Source: Holothuria scabra (lineage: Eukaryota > Echinodermata > Holothuroidea > Aspidochirotida > Holothuriidae). From it: a stretch of 64,000 bases of DNA. Below the pieces are notes generated by a model. The model was not told where the DNA came from, searched no databases, and worked only from the letters and a program-made list of their open reading frames with translations. The stretch is taken from contig CM074180.1 of assembly GCA_037179385.1 (NCBI GenBank), forward strand, positions 27,695,455 to 27,759,454, written 5' to 3'. Positions 1 to 15,100 of the stretch are shown here, in pieces. The translations under genes were made by a program, and so were the position numbers. How positions within the stretch are numbered: the first letter of the stretch is position 1; every line of letters begins with the position of its first letter.

Positions 1-148
1 CTTCTTCTCTGGTAGTACTGTGTACAGTGCAGGTGTCTCGCCGCCCTGTTCCATGGCATCTTCAATGTTCTGCTTACGCAATTCAATCATTTCTGGCGTC
101 TCCATACCAGTAGCTATAGAGCTGAGACCACTTGGTGTTATCAACCCT
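1..148 (-). CDS. SF3B2: SF3B2 coding exon 18, cut by window edge
   Basis: At least 148 nt, entering in phase 2 after acceptor TTTGCAG. It encodes GLITPSG, GMETPEMIELRKQNIEDAME and the TPALYTVLPEKK segment, and is open to base 1. By comparison with human SF3B2 about 80-90 residues remain beyond the window. Confidence 0.95.
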
Positions 149-3100
149 CTGCAAACAAAAATAAATCCAGACTTTTTTAAATAACTCTTCCATATTACCT
201 CAAATATTCCCCAATAAAATGACTAAATGATAACTTGATTATAAGTTCAAAAGTGGATTACTTTCGGAGAGCAAAATTTCTAAAATGATCTCATTTCATA
301 AATACCTAAGTTTTTCAGCCTAACTACAAAAAGCAACATAAGAGTACAACAAAACTTGTTTTCTCCAATCTGCATCATTGAATGAAAGCATTTGAGTGAC
401 ATGAGAATGCAATGTGAAGACCTACCCCTCTGCTGGAGTAATGAGTCCTGTCTCATCAATTTCTTTCCCATCTTCATCTTCTTCCTCCTCACTTTCTTCC
501 TCATCTGATTCTTCCTCTGATTCACTCTCCAATTCACCCCAGGGAGTTCTGTCAATCTCCTCCTCTTCTTGCTCTTTCTGTGGTAAAGAAAACAGAGATG
601 ACACCAATCTTAACAATATTGTACAACACAGTTTTTGAAATGTTCACTTTGATTTGGTCATTGTTGAAATTAAACTAATAGCTTTCCAAAAATATGGCAA
701 TCATTTTGCGCATTTACTAGATTGCTTCAAAAAAAGCTATTTTCATATGAGAGACTATCATTTCAGTATTTTATTTTTCTTTTCATTGACAATATGAAAT
801 ACTGCCAATCCTGGTACTCCAGCAGAGGAAATCACTAACTCTTAAAAGGAAATTATCACAGACTCATTCACGCATATACATGGCAAATGTGTTCCAAAGC
901 ACCAATTATCTGACCAAAAGGTGAAGTGTGATGAGGTTGTGTCTGAACAAACATTACACATGCAAACAGAGCCAAGTTTATCATTTCTGCTACAAGTTAA
1001 CTGCAACATAGACTCCAGTTAAGTGGATTCCACTTACGCTACTGTGCAATTTAATGGCAAAATTCCCTCAGATTTGGCAATTAAGGTAGTAGTTGAAAAG
1101 GTTCTAACTCGTGTGTGGATTTGTTTAAAGGTGTGAATATAATAAAACAGAATTATAGCATAGCAGTACTGGTAATGGTTTTTGTTTTACTCAATGAGTG
1201 CCATCACACAGATTTGCTTCTGCATGCTAGCAACTTGCTGAATGTAAAACATTAAGCCAAATCAAACACAACTTTAAGGCAGTTATTCTTCCAACCTAAA
1301 CTGCAAACTTTTCAATAAGAAAGCCCTTTGGTTAACATCAAATTTTAACAGTGGAGAGAAGCTCATATTACAAAGCATGCACTGAGAGTGTCATGGTTAC
1401 ACATTACAACTTTGTGTGCTCATCAGGGTATGCCCTTGAGCAATAAATACGACTACCTCTTGATAAAAATGAGACAAGAAGAAGGAAATGACTACAAGTA
1501 ATTAGGCTGGGAGAACTGGAACTGTCTGGGGAGATGAATAAATGCAATTTTTTATACAAATTAGGAGCAGAAATGTTGTCCATTACCTGAAAGTCATCAG
1601 CGTTTGTACCAAATACATCTCCATACAAAGGTTTCCCCAACTCATCCACAGGTGGTTTGCCCCAGCCTCCAGCATGATAGCCAAAGGTGCATCCCTGTAA
1701 AACAAGGAGAAAAACTTGATAAATGATATACATGCATGAACTGACTTTGGTCATATTCTTCTTGGTTATAAAATGAAAATTTACATGAATAGCCAAACCC
1801 CCACCCCCTCCCCCACACATAATAACCTTCTTGCGCTCCAAACCCACAGAACTGACACTGTGAACGCAAGTTGGCAGTACAAACACCGTTCCTTGCCCGC
1901 AAAATGCACGCTCCATGCCCGCATCTGACACATGCTCTTGCGATTTTCGTATGGTCCACAATCAACCTACTTTCTTCAAGCGGGTTAATTGCTAGTGACT
2001 TGCAGTCGCTACAAGCCTCTTTCAGTGTTCTGCAGGGACCTCTGTGGGCAAACATCTGCAGTTCACCTGGATTAATTTTTGAGCATGTTTAAAACTTGGC
2101 TGCCAGCAAGTTTCACTTTTGTGCGCACCTGCGGGCAAGTGCATGCAAGATACAGTTGAGATATGGTTACGTCCATGCTATCTGCAAGGAGCTGCGGTCA
2201 GCAAAAATTGTCACCCACAAGTTGCACACAGAGCTTTCCCAGAAAAGTTTGACAGGAGCTTGAGGGTTAATCATTTCATTTAATAATTCCTTCGCGTGAA
2301 TAACTCATAATTTTTTCATTGAGATGTTCCACATCATTTGTGTACTCATTGTGTAATACCAGCAGCATTCTGATGCTACTTTTTCTGATGGAATATTTAA
2401 TGAATGGACAAAATAAAAATTTTGATAACTCCTACATTTTTTCAAAAGAGGGTGAAACAAAACATCCTACAGTGAAACCAACCACCCTTGGGTAAAGAAT
2501 CAAATAACAAATAATGTGAATACCACAAAAATAGTGCAATATATAGAATTTGCAAGAATTCATGCGTTTCATCTCACCTCTGGTATCGGTGAATTGAGTC
2601 CTGGTATTTTCAAATGAGGATAAGATGGTGGTGGACCATATCTCTGCATTGCAATCAACCATGGAGGAGGATACTTGTCTGCATTCTGGAAAAATAATGA
2701 AAGCAAATACAATCAAAAAAAGGTCTGAGTAGAATGTCTGCTACTGCTCATTGGCTGGTGCTGTGACCAAGTGGTTACATTTGAAGCAATCAAGCTTAGC
2801 AACTGGGGTCAGTGGTTTGATTCCTTTGGCTGGGTCAAAGTAAAGAGTTTTTTAACCAGGAGCAATATACAGTACTCCCATCTGAACTGGCAAACCAAAT
2901 TTGATCTAAATTAACGAGTTGGTTGCCAACCAATGCAAGTTGTAATTCTTATCCCACAAGCTTCTCCAACAGTCCTTGTCCTTGAGCGTCATCAAACATA
3001 TGCCCTTCAAGGAATAATTATTATTGTGTATATTTGTTTCTTTGGCTCAAAGGTCAGGTAGCATGAAAATTTCATAATTGTCTAAATGGTGTAAATACAA

Positions 3101-6100
3101 AGCACGGAAATTGTGACAATATCCTAACAGCCACCACACAGGTAACTGCATTACATGAAATTTACCTGCACAGACTAACTTCATTATACCAGGTGATGAT
3201 CACTATAAACTTTACTATCAGTAAATATGATGGTGTAAACTAAGGGAGTTTTGAAATTTTGTCCATATATTACACTAATGAGGTCCAAAAACTCAACTCT
3301 TACTTTCAACCATTAGATATTTCAATAGCTACACCATTTCAACACCTTTGAAGGAGCTCACCATTTAAACTGGTCTCCTAATATCAAACTTAGATGTGCT
3401 GAGACATAAGGTATTGATAATATATTAAAAATTTACAAATATGAACTGACACTGTATGGCACAGTGCAAAATCATATTGCAAAGCTGACATTAGTTGCCT
3501 CAATATTAAACACTTGTATATTACAAACACCTATGTTAAATACTGTCATACCTCAACTTTGAAAGTACATTTTTAAGAAAAAAAATGAAATTTTGGTTCT
3601 GTAATGAGAATATTTTGACCTGTAGGGTTTTGATGCAATTTGTTCTTTACCATGAAACTGGGTAACTCTTACGTACGTGTTATGTCACTTCCCTTGGAAT
3701 CCTTCAATTTACTGCCTTATCTTACCTCCCCAGTTGGCATTCCCAGAGCTGTTCTGAGTTCATCTGACAGTTCGCCTGGTTTCTTCTCCTTTAATTTGGT
3801 CTCAAATTCTTTGCCTTCATAGTAGAGTTCTCCATGCATAGTTAGCTTGGGTTTTGTTTGCCACCTGTGTGTAATTGAATGAATCAAACAATTTTTACCC
3901 AAATAAATCAATTCAAATGACTTAAATAATTACCCAAACAAATCACTTACAATGAATCAATAAAATGGAATGTGAAAAAAATCCTGTGACATTTTTACCA
4001 TAGGAGCAAGATTCTCCCTCTTTTAATTTGCAAATGAATGTTTAAACACATATACTATGTGTAATTTTCCATTGTCCTTAGCATTTCAACGTACAAGTGG
4101 CACACATGTAGAAAAAGTAGTAAAGATAAAGAGCACACCTGTGTTAAGAGCACTGTGGCATCAAATTTTTATCATTACTAAAAGTGGTTTTGCAGACATT
4201 TAGATCTTTCATCCTTTCATTTTCAGTCTATAAAATAGCACAAACAATTCTCAACAGTAAAATTACCAGTCGTCCATAAAACTTCCCTTAAAGGATCATC
4301 CAATCATTGACATTTAAATTTTTATAGAAGGGAGTTATCTAAGAACAATCAAGGATGGGATTGTCATCAGAGTTAAATGCATGGGAAACTTATCCCAGGG
4401 AAAATAATTTTGAGGGAGTTGTGTGGTTACAGAAATACAAACTGTATAACTTAAATAGCTCTTCAATAACTACAACAAAAGCAAAGTGGGCCTTGAATTT
4501 TGAGGTATGCATGTATGATTGCACACCACACCATCACCTTCCTCAAATTGCTGTGAGGAGGGTGACTTCTTGCACAACAAGATGAAGAAGGGAGTTCAGA
4601 TAAATCTGTTACAATTTAACAAACAAGCACACCTACCACACTCTGTATATTACTGAGTAGTGCAATTTGTAGCACACCTGGAAAATCTAAAACTCAAGGC
4701 CTTGCAATTGGGATGATGGTGCTTATCATCTTCACATGAAGTTAACTTTGTACATTTGTTACCCTTTTTTTCCATGGTGACTTTGCAGATTATTCACACA
4801 ACTATGACCTTTATAGAATACACATCTCCATCAAACACAAAAAACATTTTTCAAACCTATAAAAACATTTGCCAGTGCTAAGCAAGAAACAGTACTGCCA
4901 CCCTGTGAGGTTAATGTTAACTTCTAAGAATTCTTTCACCTTTCCATCTAAACCATACTGACATAACTGCCAGTTTACATCCACCCCACAGGTTTAACTG
5001 ACTGCATGGTCAAGTGGTTAGAGAGCATCAGACATGTAGTCTGAAGGTCAGGAGTTCTGAGTCCTGGCCAGTTCGTACAGAAGACTTAATAAACATAGGG
5101 ATCACAAGCCAGTCAGCCACAACTGGAAGAAAAGGCCATGGCCCAACATGGTTAGAAACTCGGCAATGAAACTCCATCTAACCTATTCCACTGGTTTCTC
5201 CTACTTAGTACAAGAAATACATAATCTAAAATATGATAAATCCTTTCGTTTGTTCCTGAGGAATCACACACAATGTATGCATTGCTAAACACATACAAAT
5301 GAAACACAGGGATTGTTACTGGAAGGAGATACATCACACTTTCAAGTTGAGGTCATTTTAGAATTGAGTAAGACCAATCACTGGAAAAAAACATTAATAG
5401 TTAAAGAATTTTCTATCTGAAAACGGTCTGCACAGTTACAGTCCCCCATCTCATTGGGCCTCCCAATTGGCTTGATTCTTCTTATCAGTACCCTGTCTCA
5501 TTACTCTGCCTCTAAGGGTTAGGGTTGGGGATTTGAATAGGGGTTTATTTAGAGTTTAGGGAGAAACAAGGGTCCAATGAGACAGTGAACTAACCTTACA
5601 TGGAACATTACTCCATTTGCAGTGGGATTAGAAATGTTTTCCACTGTCAGAATATTGCCAGTCATCAGGAAAATTGAGTATTAATTATTAATGCATACTT
5701 TGAATTCTTAGTGATGTGTAACTACAAGACATAAGAATTTTTGTGAAAATAAAAATAAGTTCATGGATGGTCACCTGAAAACCAAAATACACTGGAATGG
5801 CTCAAAATTTCTTCAAACCAAAACAAAGTCATACAAGCACTTATACACAGTATCAGCTTGAATCAGAACAATGATGATTGATAAATATGGTAAAGTTTGT
5901 TGACCTTACTTTCCTCTGTGAGTATGGTTCTTAAAACATGAATATTCATAACAATACAATTTTTATAGACACACTCAGGTGTTTCATCTACAAATGCAGG
6001 TGTTCTATGTTAAACAATACCAACAGGATGTAATGAAAGAAAAAACAATGAGAAATCACCTTGGGAGGTGGCTTAACAAAAGAATTTCTCCAATCTTGAT

Positions 6101-9100
6101 GACTATAAATAAATGTAAGTCAGCAAGGAAACAAAAGAACAGAACTGAGAATAAAAGAAGTAAAGCCAGCTGTCCTGACTTGATAACTACAAACAGAATG
6201 TTGGACAAGCAGTGAAACAAAAGGAACACCTGTGAGTAGAGGAAGATGTGACAGTGTTTGACTTTATATCTATGCATGCAGGTAAGAAGGGAAACAAAAG
6301 CCAAATTAAGCAGGTGAAATACAGATGTTTGCAACTTAATGAGGTGAACCTCATGAAGTTTGTTTACCTGTCTCATTATGGAATGACAAAATCTGTGTAG
6401 CTGGATGGAAATACCCAAAGTGTATCTAGTGACCATGAGTAAACTTCATGCATATTCATGATCATGGCATATAACTGTACACGTAACAGGTGCATGACAA
6501 ATCAACCAAATTAGAAATAAAAGCAGCTAATGAAAATATTTCTGAGGAATTTGTACACAGGCATACTGTAGCATAAACACAAAAAGGATAAAAAAAGGAG
6601 GACACACAGGGCAAATTTAATAAATGAGTCATATGAAGAGACTACTATTTTTAAATCCTTCAACTTCCATGAAAACCATCCTACACTGTGGGCTCTGAAA
6701 AATCTCAGTGTTAAGAAAGAAAAGTAAGAATGTTCCTCATGTTATACTTTGATGAAACCCTTCTCATTTTGGCCACCCTCTAAAAAGTCCAAGCAAATTG
6801 AGGTGGGATGAAAGAATAGAAGCATCCACATAGTCTATTTACTAGATAAACTATCAGCTCCCCAGAGACTTGCTGACATAGCAGACAGGCACAAAGGCTT
6901 GGTCATCAGGCAACTGCATTCCTTCACCCGAGTTCTATAAAGAATACATGTCATTCTTTGTTGCTCCCTAAAATGTCACCAGGGTTTTCATCAAGGGGAT
7001 AAAGGGAAAAGGGGGATTCTCTACCTTTCCAGGAGAAGGGCAAAATTCCCCCCCCCTCCTTTTCCTTCTCATAAAATAAAAAATGTGTCAGTATCTTGGT
7101 TTCTTATTCAAGAAGAGGATACCTTTGAAGCAATGTTCAAGCTTACATAAATAAATAGCCTTTAAAACACTTCATATGGACACCTAACAGGGACCTTGAA
7201 GCAAGCTTCTGCCCCCACCCCCTGGAAGCCCCTCATAACTCTGGCCAACTGAACTAGGGGTTTGGCTGCAATAAATACCCCTCATTTGAGTTTCTGGCAG
7301 AATCAATCATGACTGATGCTACTCACTATTACTTCTCATGACAACCTGAAAAGGACTTCTCAATAGTAAGTTAAATGAGCTTCTTGTTTGTCTGAGTTGT
7401 GATACAGAGGTTGTGCTAAAGTTTTCCAAATTTTATGTCAAGGCAACCTACTAGGTGCTGCATAGTGATATCATACTCTACCGGAAACATGCATCAGTCT
7501 ATGCTATGAAATAAGGGAATTGCATGACAAAGGGGTGCATCAATGCACAAAAATTTTCGACGCTTCTAAAAATCATTGACTGACCCTGTTCAGGGGAAAA
7601 GAGTACATGTCTTAAAACTGATAAACTGTATATAACCAAATCCATTATCATTAGATATGTCTGTACATGTATACTATATTTGTATAAAATATTAAACATG
7701 TAGCTCACCTAAAGAAAGCATCATGCAGCTTTTGATAATCGATGTCTATTTTTCCCATTTTTGGTCGCACCCTCTGTCTCATCTTTGTCTTCATGGTTTG
7801 TTGCTCTTCCTAAAATGAGAGGAAATTAGCATGGTAAGCTAATATTTGACAATTCTGTAGACCTACACAATCAGAAGTCACTGTATCTCAAATTGCTGTC
7901 TGACAAGAGTTTGCTAGGGTTTTATCTTGAGGGGAGGGGCGATGAAATGACTGATGAGGGAGGGGCCTAAGTGGGCCCTTTGAAAAATTTTGGTTTATGC
8001 AGTGTGGATTAGATGAAAATGGTGCTACATTTAATGCTAGGGACGTTACCACATCCATGTCCCCCCCCCTCTCCTCTTCTTCCTCCTGTTTTCTTTTTTC
8101 TTTTTTTATCTCTTCTCTTCTTCCACCAGCCCCGTAGATATCCTGGCTTGTCATTGCTGTAAGTACCACTAGGGCTTTAGCTACTACATCAATCTGCCAG
8201 CTAAATAAGCTGTTAATGCCATTGTTGACTGAAGGACCGGCGCCCAATGAAATCACAAGTCGTCAAGTTCTACCAAGCTATACCTGTTCAATTTCTTACA
8301 GCAGTTAGGTTCTTACTAATCAAAAACAATCAGTAGAAACCAATAAAAGGCATAACAACTTTCAACAATATTGTTAGTTTTTTTGGACACTCATTCACTA
8401 AATGACCCTTTAACACATCATCTCACTGTTACTATTTCTTCTAATTAGTACTTGAGCACATTGTCAATCATATCTCGATGACATTAACTACAGACACTTC
8501 TATCTAAATACCAACCTGTTGGAAAGCTCATAAATAAAAATTGTAACTACTTGCCTTTTCCTGGAGAGCCTGCCTCATCTCCATAATGCCTGTCTTTTTG
8601 ATAAAGTCTGGCAACTCAAATGGTGGTTTGACTATACCCCTTTTGCCCTGCAAATATTTCCTCTTAAAACACCAGTGCCTTGGCACAGGAACAGTGTTTC
8701 GGTATGCCTTGAAAAACAAGAGATAAAATGTTAGTGAAATTCAAGTTTATTTGAGATGTATAAAAAAATTAAATTTCAAAATATAAACAGGAAGGGAATA
8801 TACAACAAAGATGACTGTTTTTTCCTGTCATGCATCACCTTTTTTTAAATTACCACTATTACACCACAACCCATTAGGGTCACATACTGCCTACCAGCAC
8901 CAAGCTCCCCCCTCCACCCCACCCCCCCCTTCAAAAACTTAGATAAAGCCTGCTTGATTGAAAGGAAATACAAATTACAATTTACCTTGGCTCATGGCTA
9001 CTGTTAAGCAAACAAGACAATTTTTTAAAGCAGTTCTGCTAATTGTTGCCATAATCAATCTCTAAGGGCATCATTTAGCATCAATTAGTGCTTGATCTCA

Positions 9101-12100
9101 TCTGCAGACAGTGGTTTTGCTCTGGTCTTTATGTACTGACATCATGCAACATCATTTATGAGGAAAACAAGAAAGCACTATAACATGCACATGTCATATA
9201 ACAGGCCTCCATTTTTATCCACTGCAAATCAATTTTTCTGAGTACCTACTGTGATGTTTATTGCTGGAATTCAATAAAATCTTTGTGTTCATGTATTATC
9301 TATCTTATTAACAAAATAAATACATTTGATATTGCAATACATAACCTTTATTCATACTGTGATCTCATAATAAAACTTGGAAAGAGTCAATCAGTAAGCA
9401 GAAGAGTCTCAATTCAGATTAAAGGAAGTGGCTTTTCAATTCTTATTCTCACCACCAAAGACATGGTTGTCTGTCTGACAACCAACTTTTTATTTTTTAC
9501 TTTTGGTTGTTCATATGGAAATTTAGTCGTCTCCAAGAAACATTAAAATTGAACTCTGCCATAACAGATTTCACCCCAAGTGTACAGCTGACATATGATT
9601 GGTTGACCAATCATCTGTTTGCATTTGCAATGACATGCCATTTCCTCCAAATAAAGAAGCACTTTTTGCTCCATGACATAACATCCATAAAAACTGTCAA
9701 ATGAAATGGGCTCATCTAAAACCTTGCAATAAAAAAAAAGATGACTCACTTTCAAGTAGACCAATAGCTTTGGATCTCTGGCTGTGACATCATGCATTTC
9801 TACTACATCAGGTCGGTTTACAAGCTGTTTCAGTTCAGCCACACTTAAACGATTCATTTTTCGTAGCTTCTTCTTAGACATTTTTGGAACATCGCTTTCA
9901 GGCTATTGAGTAGAAGGCAAGACAATTGTAACAAAGCATTTAAATAAAGAGAAACATGCTGTATATTTATGTAAAACTGCGATACATCTTGGTTTGGATC
10001 CACTCAGAGGAATTATATGAGTCGGTAAATATCAGTGTCAGTGCAATCCTTGCCCAAATCAACTGCCTTTCTATAGTATACCAGTCATGAATTAAAAAGT
10101 GGGGGAAGCTGGTAGGCTCCTTCCCAGGAAATTTGGGTATCTGAAAGGAAATTATGGCAAATTGGAGAAAAATTTCTTATTTCCTGCACATTGCAGGGAG
10201 AATTGTGGCAATTATACTCCCTTCCTGTGCAACAAACTATTTTACAGCCCTGGTACTACTAGCCATATGACCAGCTCTGAGAGAGTCCAACAAGAGGGAT
10301 TTTGCTGCCACTGTACGAATCTAATTTCATGTAGCTTCCCAAATTATTACCCTTTATAATATTTATGGCATTTCCAAAGAAAATTATGAATGAGAGCACT
10401 GCCTCCCTGAAAGTAAAAAATTCCTAAATCATTCCTTCCAAAAACAATGAATACCACACCTTAAACTGATGCAATGCAAACACTTTCTGGTTTTAAGGCC
10501 TGTAGCAATTACTGACTGTACAACATAGATCAGCTATGGCGAAACTTCCAGATCTCCCCCCCCCTGCAAAGAATCATATAAGCTTGGGGTAAAATGGCTT
10601 TATATTTCTGAATGAATTTTGAACCTAGGTAACTGTTTAAGGGAGAAACAGCAGGGGTGCTTAATGTTTCATATGGTGGGAAACTCCTTCCCTGAAAATC
10701 TAAGCATTTAAAAGGAAATTTCTGCAATTGGCAGAAATAATTTTTTTTTAGTGCATTCAAGAAGGAAAAAATGGAAAAACATTTTTCTACCTTCACAGGA
10801 AATGAGCTGTATTTCCAGCCATGTAGAGACAATGTGGCCAGCTACTTATGATATTGGTAACAAAGTTGCCATCATACAATCATACTAACCTCTTCATCTT
10901 CTTCATCACTATCCTCAGCATCAACTCCTGAATCCTTCTTCTCTTCTCTTTTCTTCTCTGCTTTTTCTTCTACTTTTGGTTCTGTCTTCTCTTGAGGCTT
11001 CAGTTCCTCAGACAGCTGCAAAACATAAAACATTCCATAAATACTATCAATTTCTCAAATATAATAGGAGGTCTACATACTCCATATCTTCTTTTATAAC
11101 CCCTTCTTATACTTGTTGTTGAAGAACAGTGTAAATACCGACTAATATGAACCCATTGTAAACAACATGCTATTTAACTTTCACAGCTCAACTAGCATTG
11201 AATGTTTTCTGGTGATGTCAAAGATGGGTAGTCACACCCACTGCTAGGCAAAAAACAACAGTGGCATTGGTCCTCAGCTACTTTTCACCTACCTATACCT
11301 ACCACACCAGTTTTTGCCAGTGCAAAAGGGGAAGGGCTTGTGACATCAGTGAAAGCACTTTATGCATAAAATACTGACTTACCCTAAATGCTTCAAAGAT
11401 TCTGGCAAACTGTCGCATGGATGGATCTGTTATTTCAAGTTTCTCTGGTACATATTCAATTTCAACTCCTGGTGGATATGCACTTTCCTCCTCAATTGAT
11501 TCTGTGCTTTCCTGACCTGTATCTTCTGCCTTTTGTTTTTCCTCCTGATCTCTTCTCTTTGCTTCTTTCCTTCTTTTCTTCTTCAACTTTCTTCTCTGGT
11601 TCTTTGTCTACATAATTTGCAAAATAGAAAACACGAACTTAGTTGCCAAACATTCATATGGATGACTCAGCAATGATTAATCATCTTTTACATACATGCA
11701 ACATTCAACACATTTGGGAGATATTTGTATGCAGTTTCGGTATGTCCAGGCTTTTTGGCAATGTCTGGTTTCCTGAATGGATCCCTTTTAATCACTGGTG
11801 AATGATGCTACAAAATGTACTGTCAGTATCATCACCTGCTCACCTAACTTTTCATTCTACATTAACATTCAGGCACAGTGACCAAAGATGAGAACATTTA
11901 CCCCAGTAAGTGGTTACCCATTTCAAGTTTTGCTCTTTTTTTTCTTGGGATTTGCTACAAATCAACACACCTTTGTTGATATTATGCCACGGGTGCATAT
12001 CACATCTAGGAGGCAGCATGACAAATACTTTTGATAAAACTGGGGAATATACTAGCTTTTCATGAAATCATACAAAGAATGGTTTAGACTACACACTTGA

Positions 12101-15100
12101 GTACTTAATCTAAGCATTCCAATTTAATTTGCATTCACACCCTGTTTACCTCTACATAGGAGAGGAACAGGGCTGTATTTCATACAGAGTTGCAATCCAT
12201 CTTATGTTTGATCTGCCATGCAATCATTCTATTGAAATCAAACAAAAAAATGATCTTGACCTTTTGATAAACAGCCCAGATGAAGCAGGGAGTTGCTTTA
12301 GAAGAAGAAACAATGATACATAGTCTCTTTGAAACAATGCTCCTTTCTGATGGTTATCTTGCTCTCATTGATTTGAGAAACTAGAAATAGTGACACATTA
12401 TCATATAAATTCCAATGAAGAGACACATTCCTTACACTCTACTCATACATTTCATTGCCAGCTGTCATGCAATATTGTGAAATTTATGTCATTTGACCTT
12501 ATCTGAAACAACAGATTACTTTTGTTTCCTAATGATGACAAAATTGTTTAAATCTGAGGGAAATATATTAACTTGAGCAATGCTTTCATCCAATGACAAA
12601 CAGGGCACAATTGAAGCACACAATTTAAATCTTTGCTTTCCAGTAGTTCCAATAGAAATTCTTATTATAAGCTTTGCCACTGGAAGAAACAAACCTTCCA
12701 ACTACAAGCATATGCCGGTGATAGCCTTTGCTTAGGGACTACTTGGAAAAGAAAGGAAAAGACTGTCATAAAAAGGGCTTCAGTCACAAGAGATTTAACA
12801 ATAGAAACAAAGGGACCAGTCAATCAAACAGGGGCACTTCAAAAGATATGAACTGGCTTCAAGTACATGCTGTCTGTAAATTTTTTTTCTTGTATTTCCT
12901 TCCCTAACAACTCCCTGGATGAAGTTATCACATTTCAACCAAACCTTGCACAAACATACAGTTAGCAACTGTACACAAATTAACAATTTCAATTTCAACA
13001 TCATTATCTTCCTATGTAATTTGTTGTCTTTTATGTGTGTGTATGAAAGATATAGAATTTTAAAAATTTTAAGGGCCAATCCTCTCACCCTAAATTACAG
13101 TACACTTCTTGTAGGGGGTAACAGAAACTCTCAATTGGCTCAGCTTTTTGACTGACTGCTAATTCAAACAATGCAGGGTACTACAGCTTATATAACACAG
13201 CATGAAGTGTACTGAGAGTGCTTTGACTATACACATTGAGCTTTTCTATCTCACCCTGAAGCAATATAAATGGAGATTGTGTCTGGATGAGGATGAATTT
13301 CATACAATTGTGGGGTAGATTAAATATGAAGGTTAATAGAAATGGTACTATTTGGGGTGAGAGAATTGGGCCTTTAACACTAACAACAGGAATTCATGTC
13401 CCACCTGACTCTTCAATGTAAGGTCAAAACAAACAGAAAAAGGATAAGCAAGCAATGTTAAATAAATGTCAGGATATAACATAGCTGAGCACTGCTCACT
13501 TCAGTTCATTTCAGGTTACAACTGTAGGTTCATATTCAAGAACAAGTATGTAATTACAATTTCCACAGAGTGTTGAGATTTTGTTCCTCTTCCCCACACA
13601 AAAACATATTTTAGCTTCTACCTTTCCTTTGAAACAGGTTTTTTCTATTCTACTCACAAGTTTCTGCTTTCTCTCAATTCTCTCTTTCTTTGATTTGTTG
13701 GACTCAGGCTCTTCTTCCTCCTCTTCTTCATCATCATATCCTTCATCTTCATCAGCCTCAGGGACAATACTCTCCATCTCAGTGGGAGCAGAATCCTCCT
13801 CTGTGGCAGTAGGAAGGCCCACAGCTGTCAAAATGTGCAAAAAAGGTATAAGATGTGGATTAAGTTAGGGTTAATGACATCTTTTTCAACAGAAATACAG
13901 ATTCAAATATCCTGCAAAAACTCAGAATGAATCTTTTCAGCTCAGGTGAGAAACCCTTTAGCCCACATGCAACTTGTAGCATGTGGACAGTGAGACCATT
14001 TGATCCAGCTTGTAAGGTATTTCATGAACGTAATTTCAAAATACTGTGACTCATGAAATCCTTAAAAAATAAGCCCATCATTTAAAATGCTTGCCACTTT
14101 CCAGATATTTTGCTTAAGAAAATACCATGAGGTTGTTTGGAAAGAGACACACCATTCCACAGAGATCATGGATATTTCACCTGCAACCTAACAATTTAAG
14201 TTCAGGCAAAAAAAAAAAAAAAAAAGATTTCAGGTAGATTTAAGGTAAGAGACAAGTGAAGATTCAAACTGAAAAGTGAAGACCTGAAGTCAGTCCATAC
14301 ACTTTGAATTACAGGATGATATGTGTGACTTACCTTCCTCTTCTGTAACACCAACTTCTTGAGCTCTCTCCTCCTTGTAGGCCAGGACCTTCTCTAAAGC
14401 CAATGGTAACTTGATTTCAAGAGGAGCTGGTTCTAGAAGGAAACAAAAATTACTTTCACTGGTCAGTGAGGCTCACTAAAAATACCTGGTTATATTCATA
14501 AAATGAAAAAGATTGAAAAGTTTTCATGAAGTCATAACAACGATTCTGTCACTGAGCAGTTGCCACCTATTGAGAAAGTCAGTACACAGGAATGAACATT
14601 ATAACTTGTCCATGGCCTGGAGAAAGTAAAATGTTATCTGGACAAGTGAATTCTGAATGCCACATGCCTCACTGGGCAAGTTGCTATAAACGTTTATGTT
14701 CAGTCCAGCAACATAACCATTACCAAGGGTGAAATTAACGTTGGTAGAACCAGGAGCCCCTTCTTGTTGAAAAGTGTCTTGTCTTTGGTGTAACCAGGAG
14801 ACACACTGTATTTAACATGAGCCACTGATATATTGTCTATTGTGTCATGCAGTGCACTCAAGTTTGGTTGAGAGTAGACTTAGTGCAATATCAATCCATT
14901 TATTTCAGATAAAGTTGGAGACAATACAGTTTTTCAGTAATCTCTCATTTCCATGGTATATAGGATAATCTGTAAATCATATTCTTTTTTAAAGTTTGAC
15001 CTTGCTGCAGACGTCACCCTATCAATAAAACCAGAAAGCCAAAAGGCTTAGTGATTCCTTGACATCAAATACCTTAACTGCTTTCAAATTGACAGTGCTT

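Noticed and set aside
422..638. Ser-rich plus-strand frame opposite SF3B2 exon 17
   Set aside because: Antisense reading of an acidic Glu/Asp coding run.
1404..2055. Long minus-strand frames around SF3B2 exon 16
   Set aside because: They are the exon read through into both introns, plus a frame-shifted shadow; splice sites explain the coding part.
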